Made by a program: the position numbers and the translations under genes. A stretch of DNA of 64,000 bases from Phycomyces blakesleeanus NRRL 1555(-). Lineage: Eukaryota; Mucoromycota; Mucoromycetes; Mucorales; Phycomycetaceae. The notes beneath the pieces were generated by a model. It saw nothing but the letters and a program-made list of their open reading frames with translations. It was not told the origin of the DNA and searched no databases. Shown here one piece after another: positions 23,630 through 34,310 of the stretch; the stretch's first letter is position 1, and the number at the start of each line of letters is the position of its first letter. The stretch lies in the NCBI RefSeq assembly GCF_001638985.1, contig NW_017265139.1, forward strand, positions 62,001 to 126,000, written 5' to 3'.

Positions 23630-24117
23630 TTATGAGCTTTTTTTAAAAAAAATTCATATGAGCCTCATCAAATACAAATTCCCTCTTTATACTTAAACCC
23701 TTGTTAACACCCCGGTCCCTGCACTGGTTACATAAGCAGCGCTTGATAACCCAGTCTAAACTATCTCCCACCTCCCACCTCCTACCTCCCATCTCCCACC
23801 CCTTTTTTCTCTCTCTCTCTCTCTTTTTTTTTGCTTGCCACCCGCACACGCAAACCCAACAATACACCATCCTTGCTTAAACAAGATTCAGTTGTAGTCT
23901 TGTACATTTCACCCGCTTTGCATTTATATCTTTCCTCATATTGTCAATCACCCTTATATATTATTTTATATTATTTTATTCCTGTGATCTCCGCCCTGGG
24001 TGTTTATAGCCCTACAGGGAAGTAAAAGAAACGAAGAAAAAGAAAAGTCCCGCCCGTCCCTTTTTGATTTTTTTTCTTTATTGTATTCATCTCGATCTTC
24101 TTTTTCCCATACTCATC
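23630..24117. promoter_or_regulatory. Promoter region of the deaminase gene with polypyrimidine tract
   Basis: From about 23757 to 23833 the plus strand is almost pure C/T (repeats of CTCCCACC, then (CT)n and a T run). The next 280 bases are the CT-rich leader of the deaminase gene. Such homopyrimidine tracts can form triplex DNA and often lie in fungal core promoters. No TATA box is obvious. Confidence 0.5.
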
Positions 24118-25452
24118 ATGCGTCTCATCGTCCGCCAAGACTACGACGAAGTATCTTCTTATTCTGGTAGATTTTTTATTATTAAAGAAAATATCGCCTT
24201 TGCTTACTTGTATTTCACCAGCATACTATGTTAAAGAGCGTATAAACCAATTCGAGCCTACCAAAGAAAGACCGTTCGTTCTTGGTCTTCCAACTGGGTC
24301 ATCACCTATTGGCGTCTACCACAAACTTGTCGAATTTTATGCTGCTGGAGAAGTTAGCTTTGAACACGTCGTTACATTTAATATGGATGAATATGTTGGT
24401 TTGCCAAGGTATTCAAATAACCAAACACCTTATTTCAATTCACTAATTTTCCTCTCTATTCAGGAACCACCCGCAATCTTACCGTACATTCATGTGGAAT
24501 CACCTCTTTAAACATGTCGACATTAAACTAGAGAATGTCCATATTCTAGACGGAAATGCCGAGAATCTTGACGAAGAATGTCGTAAATTCGAAGCAGAGA
24601 TCGCTAAACTTGGTGGCATAGAACTCTTCTTGGGAGGTATGACAAGGAGTGAAGCCAAAAGGGAAATCCGTAATAAATGGAATGAAATCAAGGCGTAGAT
24701 GTGCACGTGTAGCCTAAATTAGAGAATTAATAGGCATTGGCCCAGATGGACACATTGCCTTTAACGAGCCTGGCTCTTCTCTCACATCAAGGACACGTGT
24801 AAAGACCCTTGCCTACGAAACAATTATGGCCAATGCACGATTCTTTGGTGGAGATGTGTCTCGCGTCCCTAAACTTGCATTAACGGTTGGTGTAGCGTAA
24901 GTTGTGTCACAAATCCAGAATGGCATGAACAAGGCATTTCTGTACTAAAGGCCTTAATACACAGGACGGTTATGGATGCAAGAGAGGTTGTTATCGTAAT
25001 CACTGGTGCACACAAAAGTCTTGCATTAGCAAAGTGTATTGAAGAGGGCGTAAATCATATGTGGACTGTTTCTTCTATTCAAATGCACCCAAAAGGTCTG
25101 ATTGTCTGTGATGAAGATGCAACACTGGAGCTTCATGTCAAGGTTTGCTCAATTGCTTTAGTTTGCAGTCAATTGATTATTATATTGACCCGGACGACTA
25201 CTTTATCATTAGACTGTCAAATACTTCAAGTCAATTGAACATGTGCACCATTCCATCATTGGACCACACAACTTGGGGTTACAAGGCAATCTTTTGCGTA
25301 ACATGATCGATACAAACCAGACAGCTAAACGGAGAAGAAGGCTAATGCTCCAGAGTCTGTTAAACAATGACGATGACGATGGTAGTAATGGGTCCACACT
25401 CTCTTCCTCTGATGAGACTGAAGATATTGTCTCAAAACGAAAGCGTGCATAA
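24118..25452 (+). CDS. Glucosamine-6-phosphate deaminase
   Basis: Converts glucosamine 6-phosphate and water to fructose 6-phosphate and ammonia, the last step of N-acetylglucosamine (chitin-derived) catabolism, in the cytosol. Six exons give about 330 residues from [13 protein letters not shown]. Family signatures are all present: [10 protein letters not shown] (phosphate loop), [12 protein letters not shown] (catalytic Asp), [35 protein letters not shown] (active-site Asp and His), [15 protein letters not shown] and VIVITGAHK. Introns interrupt several of these but keep phase. A C-terminal extension of about 45 residues (basic, then Asp/Ser-rich) goes beyond the usual bacterial length of about 266 and could carry localisation or regulatory signals. 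The Zn2Cys6 gene 324 bp downstream is in the same orientation. Confidence 0.93.
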
Positions 25453-25775
25453 CATAGCATAACGCAACACACTACACAACACTCTCATTTAGGTCATTAG
25501 TAAGCAATATCCTTGAATATATTTGATTTCATTATGTATGTATAAACACCCTTCATATCTTTTTTACCCTTAACAATTAAAGAATAAAAGAAATAAAGTA
25601 ACCAAATTAAATCAAAATAAAGTGCACGCACCCGGGCATGTCTTGGCAACCAGGTTATCAGACATTCAATCCCAGACATTTATCTCATTTTATTTATTTT
25701 ATTTTTTAAAAAAAAAGAGCGAAAGATCCTCCTATCAAAATCACCCCACGTTTCTTTACAACTCTACCTGCTGCG
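25453..25775. other. Intergenic, deaminase to zinc-cluster gene
   Basis: AT-rich spacer holding the 3' end of the deaminase transcript and the leader of the next gene. I see no conserved element or coding sequence in it. Confidence 0.4.
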
Positions 25776-28175
25776 ATGCAAAAAAATCCTCAAGGCTCGA
25801 AGCAGTTTCCATGCGAACGCAAGTTACTATAAACATAATATTCTAGTACCATTCCCTAACTCTGTTTCTAAATCGCACTTTCTTTTTATTGCAGAATGCC
25901 GCCGGCACAAGCGTAGATGTAGTTATGATCAACCATGCACAAGGTAATAGATTATTTTCATAAAACTGTACTCATTACTATTCATAGGTGCGACAAGTTT
26001 AATCTGGAATGCATCTACCATGAAACAATGACACCGAATGACCAGGAATACATCAAGGAGCTTGCCATGCTACAGGAAGTAGAGGTCCTTCAAGATAGTC
26101 TGACGGAAATGGAAAACGAACTACAGCAACTACGATCCATTAAACAAAAAGCCCATTCACCGATTTCTGTAACTACTACCCCTGTTGCTGCTACTGGATA
26201 TAATAATGGTATCAGTATCGACTACCAACCTACCCAGCTGGCCAGTCCTCCTGCTTCGCCATTGGAAACTACCTCACCTCGGAAAAGGTCAAAAAAGGTC
26301 ACACAAACGAAATTAGGTTTTAAAGTCGCAGTCGAAAAAAACGAACCCTGTGAAAGTACACCTTGGACACTTACAGTCACAAAGGGCCAATTCGAAATTA
26401 GTACATTTATCAAAACCCACAAAGACTTGCAAAATCAGATACAGAATATTGCATCTACGATCCAGTACCAATCAATTGTTCCTAGTACATGGAATAGTCA
26501 CACTACTCCCAGTCCAGTCGTACCTCTTCTTCGGAAGATGGTCAATAAGAGATACAACAAGTCATTTATGGTAAACATGTCGCCAAGTATACTCTTATTG
26601 ACTCAGGCAGGGGTACTGCCCCAGGAATCAAATCAGCATATAAATATCACCCTGACAACGGTGGAGAATACCACTCATCAGTTGCTTTATATTTACACTC
26701 AATGTCAGCACCTACAGCACCTTGCTATACATATACCTACCTTTATCTCAATGATTGCCACAGTCACCGAGACTGAAAACTGTTTACTAGTCAATGCATT
26801 ATGTGCTATGATATGCTCTCTTCGCTGCAAACATATCCTGATGGTTATTCCAATGGAAGATTTGTGTGGCTACGGAGAATATTACTTTGAAAAGGCCCGA
26901 GATCTCTTGTCTGACAAATTTGATGAAGTCACCCTTGAAACCTTGGCAGCTTATTGCCTCATCTCATTATATAAGTACAAGACATCTCATTTGGAAGATT
27001 CAAACCACTATTGCTCCATGGCAACTCGTATGGCTAACTTGCTAGAACCTGAGTACAAAGATTCGCAAAATGAAGATGAGACTTTCAAGGGTCAGAAAAC
27101 AATGTATTTTCGGCTCCGTCGATTTCTTGAGTATATTACTTCCTTGATCGAAGCATCATATTTTACATTCAAAAAGGCAAAACATTCCTCTATGAATTTC
27201 CATGAACGTTATCGTTCTGGGGTATATACCCCATACATCCATCGGACTGTGGTTGAGAGTAAGTTGGAGCCAGCCGAAGGAGACACACCTGAGGAAGTAC
27301 GTGCGATCAGGATGCACAATACTGTCGAAGATCTTCAGAAAGAGATTATTTTTTCACTCAAAATTACCCAATCTTATGATTTACCAACATTTATTGAATT
27401 ATTTGGGCACCGTGTTGAAGCAAGCATTCGAAAGTGGTACAGCAAAACACTTCCGGCAGAAGACAGACTGAGTATGCCTTTATTTGACAGCTACATTAGA
27501 GACGAAGTTTATTTTGCCACTCTCGAACGCGAGTGTCAACATTCTCCTATTCCATGTCTCACGACTCTTATCGCCTATCGAGAATATTTGGTTCTTTCTC
27601 AATCGTATATGCCAAAGGTGGTTTACGATGTCAAAAGATATGTTGAACACCTCAAGCATTGGCGAACAACTGGAGGAAGTAACTACACTGAAGATTGCGC
27701 CAACAACAAAATGAACCGGTGGATCCAAAAGGTGGCACACATGCGGGACATGATTGGATTTGATGGCACTCCTGAAGAATATCGAAATTTAATTTATGAT
27801 GCCATGTGCCCATCTGCGCTATCTCTCGATTTTCCTATCTATCATATCTCTATCCACACCGCCATAAATACTGTCAGATTATTACAGTTTCTTCGAACGG
27901 CATCCTTCTCATGCTTCTTTGACATTCAGTTGGCTATGAACGCTTACAATATTCTTTTCAGGGCTTCTAGGCTCCATTATCAGCGTCCAGGCGATTACCA
28001 CTCTACAATTGAATCTATTCATGCCAACCTTATTATTTGTTTCGCTATGATTCAAGACGAGTTTTACAAATGGCCACATCAGAGCAAAAACACCGAGAAA
28101 ATGGAAAAAATGGAGAGGGAGTTCAAAGAAGAGATTTCGTCAGTAAAACCCGAAAAAATGTATCCATCACCATAA
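25776..28175 (+). CDS. Zn2Cys6 binuclear-cluster transcription factor
   Basis: DNA-binding regulator of 759 residues in three exons. Splicing 25776-25818, 25895-25943 and 25988-28175 creates a perfect zinc cluster near residues 14-40: CEQC-x6-C-x5-C-x2-C-x6-C, with basic RRHKRRC between. A linker and a predicted dimerisation coiled coil follow (EVLQDSLTEMENELQQLRS), then a low-complexity Thr/Pro region. The long middle region has the helical character of the fungal transcription-factor homology domain. The first intron begins GC (25819) rather than GT; without that donor the second Cys pair is not formed, so the GC-AG intron is well supported. Targets are unknown; proximity to the glucosamine-6-phosphate deaminase gene allows the untested idea of a role in aminosugar use. 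Confidence 0.88.
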
Positions 28176-28974
28176 AAATGTTATGTGTGCATATATATAT
28201 TTACAAAAAGTTACTTGCATTCATTTGTATATAAACCCCCCTTCTCCTTTATCTATAACTCTTTATATATATATATATTTGCTTTTGAGCAAACCAGAGA
28301 ATTATCACCCCCTTACTCTTAATACTGTGAAGTATTTGGAATCTCACTATTCTTATATACATAAATAAATCAATTCATCAACATGTTTTATTATTATTTC
28401 AACATTTATCTTAACATTTTACATTCAAGGCAGAAACATCCGATAAATCGGATTTCACAATATTCGATCTGATAATGAATAAAGTAGTGGGCATATCAAA
28501 GGTTATTTATAAATAAACTAAGCAAAAGATAATACTAAAAAAATGCTATATTGTTTTATAGTATAATACATACTTTAATTCGATTATCTTAATAGGAAAA
28601 ATGGGGTGTGCACGCAAGAAAATATGGAAAAGATCAAGTACCATAGAATTTTCCTTGCTCGTTATACTTTCTATTGTGTAATTATTGGCTGGAACTGTGT
28701 CAGCGTGAGGTACACTTGTGCCAGCCGTGTAACAATCTGTAAAATGGTAGTATTTTGGGTTCATTAGAAGACTGACAACCCTAGATTCTGGTGACGAAGA
28801 GACTAGAGATAAAGAAACACAGGATTATAAATATCAAATACTAATAAAAGGCTTGCAGAATCATAAGACCACATACGATAATGCAAAAAGCATGAAATTG
28901 CAAGACATTACGAGAATAAAAAGAGCGAGAGAGAGCGAGAGAGAGAGAGAGTAGAGCAATAGGAGATCTCCTTA
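28176..28974. other. Intergenic, AT-rich, with GA microsatellite
   Basis: The 3' region of the zinc-cluster gene contains (TA)n. A (GA)n microsatellite lies at about 28921-28952. A minus-strand ORF at 28546-28764 (begins MNPKYYHFTDC) has no recognisable content and I do not call it. Confidence 0.35.
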
Positions 28975-29702
28975 TTATAGACATAAAGTATTCGATGGCT
29001 GCTGAGGCTGAAGAATATTGAAGGATGTAAAGGTAGAGCTACTGATGCGGTACTGCAGTTGACGCATTTCTGCCCACTCGTTAAAATCTTATTAGGTCTT
29101 CTAATAATTCAAAGCTACTCGCGTACTATGCAGTCATTATTAAAGAGGAAGAGTAAAAATAAAAAAGAAGAGATATGAATTTATCGGTATGGTCGATTAT
29201 TGATACAATTGATGGTGTAATTATAACAATATATGTATGTGTTTTCCATCAGATTATTGTTTAAACCAGATCAAACTATAATATACCCCGGTTCGGATAC
29301 AATAGCAACGTGGGTTGGCTGGGGGAAGAGGCTCAAACAGCATGAGTTGTACTCTTGGACAACCGACTGACGGGTTCGTAAGTAAAAATAATAACAGTAG
29401 GATATACTCCATATATAGTATACTATTTACCATTTATATCCACGAGGAAGTATTTAATGTCCAAAATAGGTAAGTAGGAGTAAAGGACATTGATATAATT
29501 TGTGGTGTGTTTGTTGGGAAATCACTTATCCTTGACATGAAGAAGGATTATGATACCTCTCGGAACTGACTAACAGAAGCTGAGCTCAGAACAAATGCGT
29601 TAAAACAAATGTGAGATAGTAGCGAGCTTTTTAAACAGAGAAGGTCATGAAAAGAGTTCCTAAAAAAAGAAATATTTGTAAGCTATACGGCATAGTTGTC
29701 AT
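28975..29702 (-). CDS. Possible small multi-exon gene or relic, uncertain
   Basis: Exon-like blocks on the minus strand can be joined in phase: ATG 29702 (MTTMP), 29557-29659 (NSFHDLLCLKSSLLSHICF...), 29287-29366 (SVVQEYNSCCLSLFPQPTH...). The last step is ambiguous. One acceptor continues with KILTSGQKCVNCSTASVALP, where C-x2-C resembles the first half of a GATA finger but the second half is absent. Another gives DFNEWAEMRQLQYRISSS and stops at 28975 but breaks the phase. The blocks are short, so this may be a decayed gene or chance. I do not assign a function. Confidence 0.2.
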
Positions 29703-31261
29703 AGCTGACAAATTCGAGGGGACTCTGGGTTTTATCAACGAAATATTCTGAATACCAAAAATAAACATATAAAATTTCGTTCTCAAGCTCCCCTAATGTA
29801 GTCTATATCTCATTTGTATGATTGGTAAGGTCCGTGCACGTAAGTTCTATGTGAGTCGAGAACAGGGCAAAATATATTCATCGTACCGGCTATTGGTTTA
29901 TACAGAATATACCATTACTTTCTCTTTCGTCAGTTGTATCAGTAATCAATAGTATTAAGCAATCTATTGGCTATTAGTGTGTATTTTACAGTCAACATGA
30001 TTATCAACATTGCTATTTACAATATAAGAAGAAGAAAAGAAAAAAAAAAGAAAAACAACAAGAGCAACAACAGGCTTGATATGTTAAACCACATGGAAAT
30101 AAGGTATATTTTGTATACTACAAACTTTAGTAAATTTAAGCCAAGTTACAAGTGCTGTGGCTTTAATAGCCTTTTCTTTACTATAGGGCGCAAGCATATT
30201 GTGACTTATTGAATTTAGTTACATTGTTCCTCAGGAACAAAAGGGCTTAGTTCTGTGTACCATTTCCCGAGAATTTGGGTTATGACAAAAGAGTTGGTAA
30301 GCGAAACCTTCCAAAAATAAATTATATAGAAAAAAAAAAGGAAATTTTAAGACAGTCAAGTAAAATTGCTTAATCGGAGTAAATATTCTAAAGGTGTTAT
30401 TATTATAGTTAGACATTTTGTCTACATAAATAGTACCTGGATTTTTGTAAAGCTGTTAATAGCGTGCAGTTCAATGCAAACCGAAAGAAGACGAAATAAG
30501 CAGCGTGTGCTTATGTGATATAGAAGAATTGAAATAAATGATTGTTTTGCAAAAATGGAAAAGAAAAGAAAAGATATAATATATTCAAGATATATTTGTG
30601 GTAATTTTCTTTCCAATAGGCTACACTGTCAATTTGGTTTTCCTAGTTTATACATATTAAAATATAATTCCCAGAATATATCAAGCTTAATAATAGCACT
30701 TTGTCAATTGTACAAGTATATATTTTGTGGTGTATTTTTATAACCAGTGCAGAAATTCAAGAAGAAGTTAATAGTTTAAGCAAAGTATTTCGTTCCTAGA
30801 TATAGAACTTCAAGATATTAATTTGATTATGACCTTGACCTTACTATATCAACAAAGTTTGGAAATTGTATCTACTATGCTACACAATTAAGCATGAAGA
30901 TTAAAAGCCAAAAAATAGATTTTCCTTGTATAACATATTTCCATATTCAGTTACTTACACAGTGTTTAACAATAGATATTTAGGCCTCTTTTAAGTATTG
31001 TTACATAATTCATTTTCCGTTTAGTAAAAATACATATTTTTATTTATCTTCAGGCCATATTAGATGCCTGCTGAGATATATCTTGTATTTTGGCTCATAT
31101 TATATACTCCAGTGACATGGATTTGGATTTCTTATATAAAAGGCCGGCCTTGTTCTTTTTTTACCATCTTTACACAAGAATTGATCCAACTAGTGTCTAC
31201 CAACACAAAACCAAAAAAAAAAACGGAAAGATACATCAAACGAAGAAGAAGTAGTAGTACT
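29703..31261. other. AT-rich intergenic region upstream of F-box/Kelch gene
   Basis: No gene recognised; several short ORFs on both strands lack content. TATATAAA at 31133-31140 lies about 120 bp before the ATG of the next gene and is a plausible TATA box, which argues against the in-frame ATG at 31064 being used. Confidence 0.4.
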
Positions 31262-33456
31262 ATGCGCTTTCTTCATCAACCACCAATCCACAGGTTGGGC
31301 CTGGACGTGCTTCAATTGATTATTCGTAAAATTGATCCATACTCTCTATCAGCACTGTCTCAAACCAACCGATTCTTCAATGCTCTTGTCCAGTGTGAGC
31401 TTAGTCTTCGTTCAGTTACTTGGAGACACCCGCCTTCACTCACAATCACGTCTAACGAACCTGTTATCGACAGTCCATCTCATCACAATACATCAACGCA
31501 ATCCAGTAGCGAGCCAGAAGAACTTTGTCTGAGCATGACCCCTCCAGTTTATCATATGCGATGTATGGCTCGAGTAGGAACCAAAGTATTTATGCCGTTC
31601 ATGACACCAGATCCTGTATGCTATGTATTTGATCTCATTACACTCAATTGGGAGCCGATACCCCGCAAAATTGTTTACTCTTGCTGCAGTCAATCTACGG
31701 ACAAGTACCAGCCCTTTATCACAGCTGTAGCTGCAATAGGCTCCAAGATATATATGTTTGGCGGCCGTCAAGTCCAAAGCTCCACTCTTTCAAACAGCAT
31801 GTATGTTCTTGACACCAATACCTTCGTGTTACAAAAGCTCCATTGTCGTGGAAATTCACCTCAACCCCGATTCGACCACTCTTTTGATACTTTGTACAAT
31901 CGTTACCTTGTTGTATTTGGTGGTTTGTGTCTTGACTCATCTGGTAATATACATATTTTCCTTTATTAAAATTAAAATTAAAATTCGAGATTTGTAATAA
32001 ACGCGTTACTAGGTGAAAATGATCTTTATATCTTTGATACCAAAACGGATATGTGGATTGAGCCTGGCTGCCAAGGGTAAGATAATAACTATACTTTTTA
32101 TTGTTTAAATATTACAATCCGTTACACAACTTTTATATTGTATTTATTAATATTGATGTAAATTATTCTTAGTCAAATACCTTCTCCACGTTACGGTCAC
32201 GCGTCTGTGATGGTTGGCGATGAACTATACATCTTTGGTGGCACTCAGGTTGAAGCCGATGGCAATATTGTGTATGATATGCTCTACAAACTCGATTGCA
32301 AAACCTGGATCTGGAGCAAGTTTGATCACCCAGAGGCCCAACGTTATCGACGAAAGATGTACAGAAACTCGCAAGATATATCTGATGCTGATTACCTGCC
32401 TGCAAATATGGATAGACAGATTAGTTTCTCTCTCGAAAAGGATTGCGTGATTGAAACCACAGGGAATCCTCCACGTGAACGTCTCCAGTGCTCTTTATTA
32501 TATATATCAAACAAGTTAATGTTGTTTGGAGGCCAAACTATTCGTCAGAATAGAGAGGATACCAATGTACTCCATGCTTATTCAATTTGCTCAGTCGACA
32601 TATTTGATATCCGCCATCGACATTGGTCCAAAAAGTACACTAAGCTAATAGGCATAGCAGATAACATCTACCCTCAAGATGTCTGCTGTTTCTCTGTCCA
32701 GGACATTTGTGATCCAAGGCTACCTGGCCAACGTCTGTTGGTTTTAGGGCAGCAAAGAGAGTTTGATTCACCTACTGCCTCGAGTGGAACAGGGTTCTCA
32801 GGAAGCTTAGGTGGAAGTATTTATGAGAGTGATTCCAGTCGCCACTCGTCGTGCATTTATGGACAGGAGACTTCTGGATTGAATACACAGAATAGTGCAG
32901 GAGGTACTCAGGATTCTGAAGACTGTTCTAATGAGAGTGAGTATACATTTGGTAAAATAAATTAATATTTTATTTTGCTAACTAATTTTAAATTTGTGAT
33001 TTGTTTAATTTAGATCCTACGTGTGGATCCGGAAGTGTTTGCACTTGGTCGAGCAATTCAGCTGGTCTTGGACCACCAATTGCACATCATCGGTGCAATG
33101 AACGATTTCTGCGCTCTCCGTGTCGGCAGCCATTGGGACAAGGTGGTTTACGATTGAATTTATCGCACAATTATCGTGATAGTCGCCCAATAGCCGACTA
33201 CGATGGTATTCTTAACAACAACAACAACCTTGAATACAACCCTGATTTTCAAGAAATCCACTGGGACTTTAGCGACCATTCTGCTCCCGCAACACCTACC
33301 CCAACTCAGTATGAGCAACCAAACTCGTTTGATCAGGGTACTTCCCAGCCGTTTTCATACAATACAAGCAATGAAAAGCAAGAAAAGGATGACAAGCATT
33401 ATACATCGACATTTATGTGTATGACTCTAACCATTAATGAACAAGCCATATTCTAA
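31262..33456 (+). CDS. F-box protein with Kelch repeats
   Basis: Probable substrate receptor of an SCF ubiquitin ligase, 650 residues in four exons (31262-31943, 32013-32076, 32173-32936, 33014-33456), all in phase. An F-box lies at about residues 10-45 (LGLDVLQLIIRKIDPYSL, then ALSQTNRFFNALV). Kelch-type blades follow: AVAAIGSKIYMFGG with MYVLDTNTF; FDHSFDTLYNRYLVVFGG with LYIFDTKTDMW; PRYGHASVMVGDELYIFGG with YKLDCKTWIW; and LQCSLLYISNKLMLFGG with VDIFDIRHRHW. The C-terminal 250 residues are low-complexity (Ser, Gly, Asn, Gln). I chose ATG 31262 because a TATA box sits between it and the earlier ATG. Kelch blades usually bind the target; the target is unknown. Confidence 0.85.
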
Positions 33457-33953
33457 ACAAACCCAAAAAAAAACCCAAAAAAAACAAAGCCAAAACCAAA
33501 CATATTGCATCTCCTTTACATCTTTAACATTGTTTATTAATACTACATGCCCATTATTTATTTTTATTCTTATTTTTCTTGTATACACAGCCTTCTTCTT
33601 GATCCTTAATTCTTTTCACCTTTTTTCATTTTTAAAATAGTACATATGCCCTCCTGTCTTTCTCTTATTTTTCTTTTACCCTTCGAAGTAACACTTATGC
33701 CTTTTTGTATTAACAAACAATACACAATGATAGAAACACAAGATATTTTTTTTTATGCTCAACAATTTTCTTTATCCAATAAAACGACAAGTTATGCTTA
33801 AATATGCTTATTTTTTGTGTTCACATTAAACGCGTATCTATTGAAATCATTATGACGTAAGAAAGAATCACTGCCGATTCTTGACAGCTCTATGGATTCT
33901 TGACAGCTCTACACACGTTTGGATGAGTACCAAAATGGGAAAATATAGCAATA

Positions 33954-34310
33954 ATGCCATTCACCAGCGTACGAGGGAATTGAAAGAAAAATTACTTTTC
34001 ATAGTAATTTATTCGATTCCGAATGGATATATTTGTCAATTCCCTAGACAATTACATGGTGTTTTTGACCATGTAATTGTCGAGGGAATTGACAAAATTT
34101 CTAAAATAAGGACTCTAGTTACAAAAAGGAATATACTAAACGACCATACTTTAAAAAGCTCATTTTATATAACCAAAATGAAACAAATCATTGACAAAAA
34201 AATAAAAATTGGCAATGTATTTTAGTAAATAATTAAAAAACAGACGCTGAATAACAATTGGAATTGTATATGACGTGGCTCAATTCACCTCGTACGCTGG
34301 TGAATGGCAT
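33954..34310. mobile_element. 357-bp foldback MITE with nested hairpin
   Basis: ATGCCATTCACCAGCGTACG at the left end is inverted at the right end (CGTACGCTGGTGAATGGCAT), with the match continuing to GAATTGA for about 30 bp. Inside, 34033-34095 is a second hairpin with arms TTGTCAATTCCCT...AGGGAATTGACAA. The string CGAGGGAATTGA occurs in both the terminal and the internal repeats. No coding capacity. The flanks do not show an unambiguous target duplication. Confidence 0.75.

Noticed and set aside
31064..31261. Upstream in-frame ATG for the F-box/Kelch gene
   Set aside because: A TATA box at 31133-31140 lies between this ATG and the F-box start, and the added residues look noncoding.
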